Below the pieces are notes generated by a model that searched no databases, was not told the origin of the DNA, and saw nothing but the letters and a program-made list of their open reading frames with translations. From JBCBCP01 sp039817385 (GTDB taxonomy: Bacteria; Pseudomonadota; Alphaproteobacteria; Rhodobacterales; Rhodobacteraceae): 64,000 nucleotides of DNA. Shown here piece after piece: positions 16,761-24,746 of the stretch. The stretch covers positions 186,001 through 250,000 of the forward strand of contig JBCBVY010000001.1 of the NCBI GenBank assembly GCA_039817385.1, given 5' to 3'. The position numbers and the translations under genes are program-made. The stretch's first letter is position 1. Each line of letters opens with the position of its first letter.

Positions 16761-18580
16761 TGACGCCAGTGTTTTTCCGCTTGGGGTGGGCCGGATGGCT
16801 CCGCAAAACCGTTCTTGCCGCCGCGATTCTCGCGGGCGCCTCTGCCGCCGCAGAGCCTCAGCACGGCATAGCTATGTATGGCGCGCCTGCGCTTCCACCG
16901 GATTTTGTGTCCCTGCCCTATGCCAACCCTGATGCGCCCAAGGGCGGGGCGATCACGCTCGGCAACACGGGCGGCTTTGACAGCCTCAACCCCTTTGTCC
17001 GAAAAGGCACAGTGCCGTGGCAGCTGCGCTTCTTTACCCATGAAAGCCTGATGGGCCGGTCCCAGGATGAACCCTTCACCCTTTACGGGCTGCTCGCCGA
17101 ATCGATTGAGGTGCCCGAGGCGCGCGACTGGGTCCGGTTTACTCTGCGCGAGGGGGCCCGATTCTCGGATGGCAGCCCGGTGACGGTCGAAGACGTCATC
17201 TGGTCGTTTCAGACGCTCGGCACCGAAGGGCACCCGCGCTATCATACGCTCTGGTCCCAGATTGACCGGATTGAAGCCACCGGCCCGCGCGCCGTGACCA
17301 TCCACTTCAACACCGATAACCGGGAGCTTGCGCTGATCGCGGGCCTGCGCCCGATCCTGCAAAAGGCGCAATGGGAGGGGCGGGATTTCCCGAACGCTCC
17401 GCTGGGCGTGATCCCCATCGGGACCGGTCCTTACATGGTCAGCGACTTTGAGGCGGGCCGCTTTGTCGCGCTGACCCGGAACCCGGATTATTGGGGCAAA
17501 GACCTGCCCCTGAAACGCGGCCACGACAATTTCGACGTGATCAAGATCGACTTCTATGGCGATGGCAACGTGCTGCTCGAAGGGTTCAAGGCGGGCCAGA
17601 TCGACGCCGTGCGCGAGTTTAACGCACAGCGCTGGGCCAGCCAGTACGACTTCCCCCGCGCCCAAAACGGCGCGGTTGTGCAGACGGAGATCGCGCACCA
17701 GAAACCCTCCGGCATGACCGGCTTTGCGATGAACACGCGGCGGCCGCCCTTTGACGACATCCGCGTGCGCCAGGCGCTGCTGCATGCGTTTAACTTCGAA
17801 TATATCAACGACACGCTGACCGGCGGCGCGCAGCCGCGGATCACCTCCTATTTCTCGAACTCCGTGCTCGCCTACCAGCCGGGGCCTGCGCCCGCGGAGG
17901 TTGCCGCGTTGCTGGACGGGTTTGACGTGCGGCCCGAGGTTTTGAGCGGGCCGGACCTGCCGGTCGGCGACGGCACGGTGCGCAACCGGCGCAACCTGCG
18001 CACCGCCGCGCGCCTTCTGGGCGAAGCTGGCTGGCAAGCCGGGGACGACGGGACGCTGCGCAAGGACGGCACCGCCTTGGCCTTCGACATCCTCCTGCCC
18101 AAGGGCGACACGCAAAGCCAGGCCATCGCCGACATCTACATTGGCGCGCTTTCGCGGCTGGGCATCGCGGCGCGCGTTGAGAGCGTAGACGACGCGCAAT
18201 ACCTCGCCCGCACGGGCGCGTTCGATTTCGACATGACCTATTATCGGCGGGCCGCGTCCCTCTCGCCCGGATCGGAGCAGCGGTTCTACTGGGGCAGCGA
18301 TGCGGCGACGCAGGCAGGCGCGCGCAACCTGCCGGGGGCCGCGGACCCGGCCATCGACGCGATGATCGACGTGATGCTCAGCACAACCGACGCGGCAGAG
18401 TTCAACGCCGCCGCCCGCGCGCTCGACCGGCTGATCACCGCCGGGGTCTATGTCATCCCCTTCTGGCAGTTCACCGCGGGGCGCATCGCCCATGTCGCGC
18501 AAATGCGCCACCCGGAGGTGATCCCGATCTATGGCGACGGGCCGTCCTGGATGCCGGGGCTGTGGTGGTGGGAGGATTGA
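16760..18580 (+). CDS. extracellular solute-binding protein family 5 (YejA-like)
   Basis: Periplasmic binding protein of an oligopeptide-type ABC transporter, 606 residues. It has a signal peptide (about residues 1-31, ending ASAAAEPQHG) and family-5 segments: HGIAMYGAPALPPDF, YPNPDAPKGG-like YANPDAPKGG, LAESIEVPEARDWVRFTLRE and FSDGSPVTVEDVIWSF. The HGI/ANPDAPKGG pattern is that of the YejA/MppA branch, which binds peptides such as microcin C. The matching permease and ATPase genes (yejBEF) do not follow; the next gene starts the arsenic operon, so the binding protein is an orphan that must use a transporter encoded elsewhere. Confidence 0.93.
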   Translation: MTPVFFRLGWAGWLRKTVLAAAILAGASAAAEPQHGIAMYGAPALPPDFVSLPYANPDAPKGGAITLGNTGGFDSLNPFVRKGTVPWQLRFFTHESLMGRSQDEPFTLYGLLAESIEVPEARDWVRFTLREGARFSDGSPVTVEDVIWSFQTLGTEGHPRYHTLWSQIDRIEATGPRAVTIHFNTDNRELALIAGLRPILQKAQWEGRDFPNAPLGVIPIGTGPYMVSDFEAGRFVALTRNPDYWGKDLPLKRGHDNFDVIKIDFYGDGNVLLEGFKAGQIDAVREFNAQRWASQYDFPRAQNGAVVQTEIAHQKPSGMTGFAMNTRRPPFDDIRVRQALLHAFNFEYINDTLTGGAQPRITSYFSNSVLAYQPGPAPAEVAALLDGFDVRPEVLSGPDLPVGDGTVRNRRNLRTAARLLGEAGWQAGDDGTLRKDGTALAFDILLPKGDTQSQAIADIYIGALSRLGIAARVESVDDAQYLARTGAFDFDMTYYRRAASLSPGSEQRFYWGSDAATQAGARNLPGAADPAIDAMIDVMLSTTDAAEFNAAARALDRLITAGVYVIPFWQFTAGRIAHVAQMRHPEVIPIYGDGPSWMPGLWWWED

Positions 18581-18594
18581 CGCGCAGGCCCATA

Positions 18595-18612
18595 ATTCGT
18601 TATATCACGATT
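18595..18612 (+). promoter_or_regulatory. candidate ArsR operator touching the start codon
   Basis: The 18 bases ATTCGTTATATCACGATT form an imperfect inverted repeat (ATTCGT and ACGATT arms) ending one base before the ATG of the ArsR-ArsC gene. ArsR-family operators are short AT-rich dyads at the promoter. No ribosome-binding site lies between it and the ATG; the nearest GGAGG is 35-40 bases upstream. This suggests a transcript starting at or near the ATG. Confidence 0.45.
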
Positions 18613-18613
18613 T

Positions 18614-19438
18614 ATGGATATTACGGATCAGCTCAGCGCCCTCGCCCACCCGGACCGGATGGCCGTCTTTCGCCTGCTGATGCGCCGCTACCCGCAATCG
18701 GTCCCCGCGGGCGAGATCGCAACCGCGCTTGATCTGCGCCAGAACACCGCGTCTGGCCATCTGAAGACCCTGCAAAGCGCTGCACTGATCGCGGGCACGC
18801 GGCAAGGCACCACAATCCGCTACGGCATCGCGATGGACGGCGCCCGCGCGCTGATGGACGGCCTTTTTGCAGGCTGCTGCCAGTCGCGCCCGGACCTTTG
18901 CCTGCCCCTCACCCCCAGCGCCCAGATCGGAGTCCCCAAAATGTCCAACACGCCTTACACCGTTCTCTTTATCTGTACCGGCAACTCGGCCCGCTCCATC
19001 ATGGCCGAAGCGATCATGAACCATGAGGGCGGCGGACGTTTCCGCGCCTACTCTGCCGGAACACAGCCGACCGGCGCGCCGAACCCCAAGGTCATCGAAC
19101 TGCTGCACAGCAAGGGCATGGACACGTCCAATCTGCGCTCCAAGATCACCGACGAGTTTGCAGGCGAAGGCGCCCCCGCGCTCGACTTTGTGTTCACCGT
19201 GTGCGACCACGCCGCGAACGAGGAATGCCCCGTCTGGCCCGGTCAGCCCATGAGCGCCCATTGGGGCCTGCCGGACCCGGCACGCGCCACCGGCAGCGAC
19301 GCCGAAAAAGAACTCGCCTTCCAGCAAGCCTACGGCCTGCTGCGCAACCGCATCACCGCCTTTGCCGCCTTGCCTATGGACACGCTGGACCGTATCTCGC
19401 TCCAGCATGCCCTTGACGGTATCGGCCGCTCAAACTGA
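18614..19438 (+). CDS. ArsR-type regulator fused to arsenate reductase (LMW-PTP type)
   Basis: A 274-residue fusion. Residues 1-100 are a winged-helix ArsR domain (ALAHPDRMAVFRLLMRR, then LRQNTASGHLKTLQSAALIA) ending in Cys88-Cys89 and Cys96 (GCCQSRPDLC), a cysteine cluster like the C-terminal As(III) site of some ArsR proteins. Residues 113-274 are a low-molecular-weight phosphatase/ArsC domain with the CX5R loop Cys121-TGNSA-Arg127 and later cysteine and DPA region (FVFTVCDHAANEECPVWPG, LPDPARATG). An internal ATG at 18941 (Met110) has no stop before it, so this is one reading frame; separate translation of ArsC from it cannot be excluded. It heads an operon with a second arsC and an aquaporin. 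Confidence 0.9.
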   Translation: MDITDQLSALAHPDRMAVFRLLMRRYPQSVPAGEIATALDLRQNTASGHLKTLQSAALIAGTRQGTTIRYGIAMDGARALMDGLFAGCCQSRPDLCLPLTPSAQIGVPKMSNTPYTVLFICTGNSARSIMAEAIMNHEGGGRFRAYSAGTQPTGAPNPKVIELLHSKGMDTSNLRSKITDEFAGEGAPALDFVFTVCDHAANEECPVWPGQPMSAHWGLPDPARATGSDAEKELAFQQAYGLLRNRITAFAALPMDTLDRISLQHALDGIGRSN

Positions 19439-19449
19439 AGAAAGCCTCC

Positions 19450-19920
19450 ATGAACATTCTCGTCCTCTGCACGGGCAACTCTGCCCGGTCCATCCTGCTC
19501 GAATCCATCCTGAACACGTCGGGCCGGGTCACCGCTTATTCCGCCGGCTCTCAGCCTGCGGGCAAGGTGCACCCCCAGTCGCTCACGCTTCTGGCCGCCA
19601 AAGGCATCGACACATCCGCCGCCCGGTCCAAAAGCTGGGATGAGTTCGAGGGTCCGGACGCCCCCGTGATGGACGCGGTCATCACCGTCTGCGGCTCAGC
19701 CGCCGAGGAAACCTGCCCGATGTGGCCCGGGGCGCCCGTGCGCGCCCATTGGGGCGTCGAAGACCCCGCCGCCGCAGCCCAGCCCGATTGGGAAGACGCC
19801 TTCCAGACCGCGTACGACATCCTGTCCCGCCGCGCCGCCGCCTTCCTGTCCGAGCCGGTCGAAACCTTTGATACCGCAGCGCTGACAGCCGCCCTCACCC
19901 GCGCGGGAGACGTCCAATGA
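19450..19920 (+). CDS. arsC: arsenate reductase, LMW-PTP type
   Basis: A free-standing 156-residue arsenate reductase that turns As(V) to As(III). The phosphatase loop is Cys7-TGNSA-Arg13 at the very N terminus, followed by SAGSQPAGKVHP and a resolving-cysteine region VITVCGSAAEETCPMWPG as in the thioredoxin- or glutaredoxin-linked enzymes. It is eleven bases after the ArsR-ArsC fusion and overlaps the aquaporin gene as ATGA. Having two ArsC units in one operon suggests either dosage or different reductant partners. Confidence 0.94.
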   Translation: MNILVLCTGNSARSILLESILNTSGRVTAYSAGSQPAGKVHPQSLTLLAAKGIDTSAARSKSWDEFEGPDAPVMDAVITVCGSAAEETCPMWPGAPVRAHWGVEDPAAAAQPDWEDAFQTAYDILSRRAAAFLSEPVETFDTAALTAALTRAGDVQ

Positions 19921-20570
19921 ATGCCCCAAAACTCGCCGCCGAAGGGCTTGGCACCGCGCTCCTGCTGATCGGCGTTGTCGGCTCTGGCATCATGGGGGAA
20001 AGCCTTGCGGGCGGGAACGTCGCCATCGCGCTGCTCGCCAATGCCATCGCAACCGGCGCGATGCTCTACGCGATCATTACGACGCTCGGGCCAATCTCGG
20101 GCGCTCATTTTAACCCTGCGGTCACCCTCGCCTTTTTCCTGCGCGGCGAGATCACCGCTGCGGCTGCTGCGGCTTATGTGGCGGTGCAGATCATCGGCGG
20201 CATCCTCGGTGTGTGGGCCGCGCATATCATGTTCGACCTGCCGATCCTGCAAACCTCCACCACGATGCACCGCACCGGCGGGGCACAGTGGTTCTCTGAA
20301 GCCATCGCCACCTTCGGCCTGCTCTTCGTGATCTTTGGCGGGCTCAAAAGCCGGGCCGAAGCGGTGCCGACGCTCGTCGCGCTCTACATCACCGGTGCCT
20401 ATTGGTACACGTCCTCGACCAGCTTCGCGAACCCCGCGGTCACCATCGCACGCGGCTTTTCGGACACGTTTGCAGGCATCTTCCCCGGCCACATCGCGAT
20501 GTTCATCGTGATGCAGTTGGCGACCGTGTTCGTGGCCCACGTCATCCTGAGGTGGCTCTTCAAAGACTGA
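19917..20570 (+). CDS. aqpS: MIP family channel, AqpS-like arsenite channel
   Basis: Six-helix aquaglyceroporin of 217 residues with both pore motifs, SGAHFNPAVTLAFF near residue 66 and SFANPAVTIARGF near residue 173. Position behind two arsC units matches the Sinorhizobium meliloti type of arsenic resistance, in which the aquaporin lets As(III) made by ArsC leave the cell down its gradient, in place of an ArsB or Acr3 pump. No arsB or acr3 is in the window. It overlaps arsC by four bases, which fits co-translation. Confidence 0.92.
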   Translation: MNAPKLAAEGLGTALLLIGVVGSGIMGESLAGGNVAIALLANAIATGAMLYAIITTLGPISGAHFNPAVTLAFFLRGEITAAAAAAYVAVQIIGGILGVWAAHIMFDLPILQTSTTMHRTGGAQWFSEAIATFGLLFVIFGGLKSRAEAVPTLVALYITGAYWYTSSTSFANPAVTIARGFSDTFAGIFPGHIAMFIVMQLATVFVAHVILRWLFKD

Positions 20571-20625
20571 CCCTTCTTCTGGCCGAAAATGGGCCGGGGG
20601 TGTGGGGGCTGGCCCCCACTCCCGG
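20571..20625 (+). terminator. post-stop element, copy C, with terminator-like hairpin
   Basis: Starts at the first base after the aqpS stop codon with CCCTTCTTCTGG, then an A-run and G-rich segment, as in copies A and B. It contains a hairpin with eight-base arms (GTGGGGGC / GCCCCCAC, 20602-20619) and a two-base centre. It is likely to end or stabilise the arsenic operon transcript. Confidence 0.55.
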
Positions 20626-20647
20626 CATCAGCCACAGGCACAAACGC

Positions 20648-21271
20648 TCACGCCAGCGACGTCACCCACAGGATCGTCGCATCCTCATCCGAGAGGCTGA
20701 TCACGTTGTGGCCCATCGACGCGTCGTAATAGGCGCTGTCGCCCCGGCGCATCTCCACCGGTTCGTAGAACTCGGTATAAAGCCGCACGACGCCGGTCAG
20801 CACATAGAGGAACTCTTCGCCATCGTGGCGGACCCAGCCGTCGAACTCGTCCATGCTGCGCGCGCGCACGCGGGCGCGGTAGGGCAGCATCTGTTTCTTG
20901 GTCAGGTTTTCCGCCAGAAGCTCGTGCTCATAGGTGGCGGTCGCCGTGGCGTTGCCCTCGCCCGATTTGGTCACGGCCATGCGCCCGCCCACCTGCTCCG
21001 CCCGGGGGGTGAAAAGCTGCGGGATGGAGATATCGAGCCCCACCGCCAGCTTCTTGAGCGCGTCATAGGTTGGCGACATCTGCCCGTTTTCGATCTTCGA
21101 CAGGGTGGAGCGGGCAAGCCCCGCCTGCCCCGCCGCCTGTTCCAGCGTCCAGCCCTGCGCCTTGCGCAGCTCGCGCACCCGCGCGCCAAGGTCGAGCGGG
21201 GTCGCGGGATCATCGGCGCCGCCGGAGCGGGCGATCTGGATCAGGGTCTTGGGATCACGGCTGTTGGTCAT
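20648..21271 (-). CDS. XRE-family regulator with C-terminal cupin domain
   Basis: Transcription factor of 207 residues. A helix-turn-helix domain (LGARVRELRKAQGWTLEQAA, then AGLARSTLSKIENGQMSPTY) fills about residues 27-82 and a cupin sensor domain about 120-200 (DGWVRHDGEEFLYVLTGVVR, MRRGDSAYYDASMGHNVIS). Such proteins sense small molecules, often linked to amino-acid or polyamine catabolism. It is divergent from the acyl-CoA synthetase gene 64 bases away and may control it; that link is inference. Confidence 0.93.
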   Translation of the reverse strand: MTNSRDPKTLIQIARSGGADDPATPLDLGARVRELRKAQGWTLEQAAGQAGLARSTLSKIENGQMSPTYDALKKLAVGLDISIPQLFTPRAEQVGGRMAVTKSGEGNATATATYEHELLAENLTKKQMLPYRARVRARSMDEFDGWVRHDGEEFLYVLTGVVRLYTEFYEPVEMRRGDSAYYDASMGHNVISLSDEDATILWVTSLA

Positions 21272-21335
21272 GGTGCGTCATATCCCGCAGGCCCGCCGCT
21301 TGCAACGGCGGCCCGGGGCGGCTAGCCACGGCGTC

Positions 21336-22815
21336 ATGTCACGCGGTTACACCGGCCCTCCCTTTCCTGCGCCTTTCAACATGGCCGCCCATGTGCTGGC
21401 GGCGGGGGCGCGTCGCCCGGAGAAGATCGCGCTCGACTGGATTGGCCGCGCCCGCTGGACCTATGCAGAGCTGATCGGCGATGTGCTGGGGGCTGGCGCG
21501 GGTCACCGAACCGGGCGATATGATCCTGCTGCGCCTGGGCAACACACCCGACTTTCCCATCGCCTACCTCGCTGCGCTGGCCGTGGGGCGGGTGCCGATC
21601 CCGACCTCTGCCGCGCTGACGGCGGCTGAGGTGCGCAGTATGGTGCAAGACCTGCCCATCGCGCTGACCCTGAGGGATGAAACGGTCGCCTGCCCGGGCG
21701 GCCTGACCCAGATGCCGCTGGACGCGTTGCGCGCGCTCCGGGCCGAGCCGCCTGCCGCTTTTGACTTTGGCCCGCCGGACCGGCTCGGCTACGTGGTCTT
21801 CACCTCCGGCACGTCTGGCACGGCGCGCGCGGTCGCCCATGCCCACCGGGCGATCTGGGCGCGGCAGATGATGATGGACGGCTGGTACGGGCTGAGGGCA
21901 GAGGACCGCGTGCTGCACGCGGGCGCGTTCAACTGGACCTATACGCTGGGCACCGGGCTGATGGACCCGTGGACGAAGGGCGCCACGGCGCTGATCCCGC
22001 CGCCGGGGACAGCCTCCACCGACCTGCCCGCGCTACTGGCCGAGACACATGCCACCATTTTTGCCGCCGCGCCCGGGGTCTACCGGCAGGCCCTGCGCGG
22101 GGAACTGCCCGCAATGCCCGCCCTGCGCCACGGCCTTAGCGCGGGGGAAAAGCTGCCCGAGGCCACGCGCAGCGCATGGACCGCCGCCACGGGCACGCCC
22201 ATCTTCGAAGCCTACGGGATGTCCGAATGCTCAACCTTCATCTCCGGCAGCCCTGACCGCCCCGCCGCCCCCGGCACACTGGGCGCACCGCAGCCGGGGC
22301 GCGATGTTGCGATCCTTGGGGAAAGCGGCCCTCTGCCGCGTGGCCAGCAGGGCATCATTGGCATTCACCGCAGCGATCCGGGCCTGATGCTTGGCTATCT
22401 GAACGCGCCCGAGGAAACCGCGCAGCGGATGTGGGGCGACTGGTTCCTAACAGGCGATGCCGGGACCCAGGACGCGGATGGCTTCATCCGCTTTGACGCG
22501 CGCAGTGACGACATGATGAACGCGGGCGGCTACCGCGTTTCCCCGCTAGAGGTCGAGGCGGCCCTCGCAGGCGCACCTGGCATAACAGCCGTGGCCTGCG
22601 CCGAAGTGCCCGTCGCCTCGGGCGCCACCGTCATCGCCGCCTTCTACACCGCCGCCGCGCCACTGGACACGGACGCTCTGCAGGCTTATGCGAAAGGCAC
22701 GCTCGCGCGGTACAAGCAGCCTCGCATCTATGCCCACGTGCCTGAGCTGCCGACCGGCGCCAATGGCAAGATACTGCGCCGCGCCCTGCGCGAGGAATGG
22801 AAGGCCACCCCGTGA
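21336..22815 (+). pseudogene. acyl-CoA synthetase (AMP-forming), frameshifted near the N terminus
   Basis: ANL-superfamily ligase homologue related to benzoate- or short-chain acyl-CoA ligases. From ATG 21336 one frame reads MSRGYTGPPFPAPFNMAAHV through YAELIGDVLG; the family then continues in a different frame from about 21493 (GLARVTEPGDMILLRLGN) to the stop at 22815. The rest is intact: FTSGTSGTARA (phosphate loop), EAYGMSECS, WFLTGDAG, the hinge RSDDMMNAGGYRVSPLEVE and the catalytic lysine in GANGKILRRAL. Restoring one extra copy of the 11-base GGGGCTGGCGC at 21488 would rejoin the frames as DVLGAGAGLARVTEPG. The lesion is therefore a repeat contraction, or a sequencing or assembly error. 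A product from ATG 21481 alone would lack about 55 residues. Confidence 0.8.
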
Positions 22816-23453
22816 TCAAGCTCGATATCATGTCCGATCCGATCTGCCCCTGGTGCTATATCGGCAAGGCCCATCTGGACCGCGCGCTTGAAGCGCACCC
22901 GGACCACCCCTTCCAGATCGAATGGCACCCGTTCCAGCTGAACCCCGACATGCCCGCAGAGGGCATGGACCGCCGCGCCTATCTGGAAGGCAAATTCGGC
23001 GGCAAGGACGGCGCGGTCAAAGCCTATGCGCCCGTGGTCGAACACGCGGAAAAGGCGGGGCTGAAGATCGACTTCGAGGGGATGGCGCGCACGCCAAACA
23101 CGCTCAACGCGCACCGCCTGATCCACTGGGCGGGCATCGAAGGGCGGCAAACCGCCGCCGTCTCCGCCCTGTTCAAAGCCTATTTTGTGGAGGCGCGCGA
23201 TATCGGCGAGGCCGAAGTGCTGGCCGATATTGCCGACGGGTTGGAGATGGATGCCTCCGTGATCCTGCGCCTGCTCGCCTCGGATGCGGATGCCGACATG
23301 ATCCGCGAACGGGACGCCCACGCGCGGCAGATGGGCATCACCTCCGTGCCGACGTTCATCGTGGCGAACCAGCATGCAGTGCCCGGGGCGCAGCCGCCCG
23401 AGCTGTGGGCCAAGGTCATCGCCGAGCTGGGCGAGATGCAAGCCAGCGCCTGA
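22812..23453 (+). CDS. DsbA-family oxidoreductase, FrnE type
   Basis: Thioredoxin-fold protein of 213 residues without a signal peptide, so cytoplasmic. The active site is Cys12-Pro-Trp-Cys15 in DPICPWCYIGKAHLDRAL and the cis-proline loop is GITSVPTFIVANQHAVPGA. This branch (FrnE / 2-hydroxychromene-2-carboxylate isomerase-like) includes thiol-disulfide enzymes and glutathione-linked isomerases. The GTG start at 22812 overlaps the synthetase stop as GTGA, so it depends on translation of that gene; the frameshift there could lower its expression. Confidence 0.92.
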   Translation: MIKLDIMSDPICPWCYIGKAHLDRALEAHPDHPFQIEWHPFQLNPDMPAEGMDRRAYLEGKFGGKDGAVKAYAPVVEHAEKAGLKIDFEGMARTPNTLNAHRLIHWAGIEGRQTAAVSALFKAYFVEARDIGEAEVLADIADGLEMDASVILRLLASDADADMIRERDAHARQMGITSVPTFIVANQHAVPGAQPPELWAKVIAELGEMQASA

Positions 23454-23522
23454 ACGCACCAGCCCCCTTCCGAACGGCTTCAACCTGAGATAGGGCGGGG
23501 GGGCCCCCTACCGGAGACCCGC

Positions 23523-24746
23523 GTGACGCAGAGCCCAAAGCCCGTAATGGCACGCGGTGAATTCATCGCCCTGATTGCGATGATGTTCGCAACCATCGCC
23601 TTTTCGACCGACGCGATGCTGCCCGGCCTGCCGGAAATCGCGGCTGAGCTGACCCCGGACGCGCCCAACCGCGCGGGGCTAATCGTGAACATGTTCATCC
23701 TCGGCCTTGGCTTTGGCACTTTCCTGGCCGGCCCGCTCTCGGACGCCTTTGGACGCAAGGTGATCGTTTATGCGGGCGCCGTGCTATATATCACCGGATC
23801 AGCTCTGGCCTGGGCCGCGCAGTCGCTGGAGCTGGTGCTGGCCGCGCGGGTGATCCAAGGCCTTGGCGCCGCGGGGCCGCGTATCGTGTCGCTGGCCATC
23901 ATCCGGGACCTTTTTGTGGGGCGTGAGATGGCGCGGATCATGTCCATTGCGATGATGTTTTTCATGATTGTGCCTGCTATTGCGCCCATGCTGGGCGCGG
24001 GGATCATCGCGCTGGCGGGCTGGCGCGCGATCTTCGGCGCCTTCGTGGTGTTTTCGATCATCTGTACCGCCTGGCTGAGCCTGCGCCTGCCGGAGACGCT
24101 GGCCCCGGAAAACGTGCGCCCGCTGCGCTGGTCCAAGATGCGCGCGGCGGTGGGCGAGATGTTCGCGAACCCAATCGTGCGCCTGTCGATCTTTGTTCAG
24201 ACCGTGACGATGACGACCCTGTTCGGCACGCTGACCAATGTGCAGCAGATCTATGACCAATCCTTTGGCCGTGGGGATACGTTCCACTTCTGGTTTGGCG
24301 CCGTCGCGCTTGCCTCGGGTGGTGCAAGCCTGCTCAACGCCGCGATTGTCACCCGTTTCGGGATGCGGCGGCTGGTGACGGCTGCGCTGACGGTGCAAAT
24401 CGCGCTGTCCGCGGTGATGCTGGTGCTCTCGCAGGCGGGCGCGCCCGGGGCGTTTGCGCTTTTTGTCGCCTGGCAGCTGGGCCTGTTCTGCATGGCGGGT
24501 TTCACGATCGGGAACCTCAATGCCATCGCGATGCAGCCGATGGGCCATATCGCGGGCATGGCCGCGTCGGTCATCGGCGCGGTGGCAACGGTGGTCTCGG
24601 CCATTCTGGCCGTGCCGATTGCGCTCCTGTTTGACGGAACGCCCGTGCCGCTTGTGGGCACCGTGCTGGTGCTTGCAACGCTTGGCAGTCTTTTGATGCG
24701 GCAGATGGGACGGATCGAGGCGGAGGACGCAAAACAGACCGCTTAG
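23523..24746 (+). CDS. MFS drug exporter, Bcr/CflA type
   Basis: Twelve-helix proton-coupled exporter of 407 residues. The segment FSTDAMLPGLPEIAAELTPD is the start typical of the Bcr/CflA drug-resistance branch, followed by GPLSDAFGRKVIVYAGAVLY, the loop 2-3 signature of MFS proteins. The GTG start at 23523 is taken because CGGAGA lies six bases upstream. The gene converges on mfd and their stop codons share four bases. The exported compound is not known. Confidence 0.92.
   Translation: MTQSPKPVMARGEFIALIAMMFATIAFSTDAMLPGLPEIAAELTPDAPNRAGLIVNMFILGLGFGTFLAGPLSDAFGRKVIVYAGAVLYITGSALAWAAQSLELVLAARVIQGLGAAGPRIVSLAIIRDLFVGREMARIMSIAMMFFMIVPAIAPMLGAGIIALAGWRAIFGAFVVFSIICTAWLSLRLPETLAPENVRPLRWSKMRAAVGEMFANPIVRLSIFVQTVTMTTLFGTLTNVQQIYDQSFGRGDTFHFWFGAVALASGGASLLNAAIVTRFGMRRLVTAALTVQIALSAVMLVLSQAGAPGAFALFVAWQLGLFCMAGFTIGNLNAIAMQPMGHIAGMAASVIGAVATVVSAILAVPIALLFDGTPVPLVGTVLVLATLGSLLMRQMGRIEAEDAKQTA

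Noticed and set aside
18941..19438. Separate arsC starting at the internal ATG 18941
   Set aside because: No stop codon separates it from the ArsR part, and the ATG lacks a clear ribosome-binding site, so one fused protein is the simpler call; internal initiation is mentioned as a possibility.
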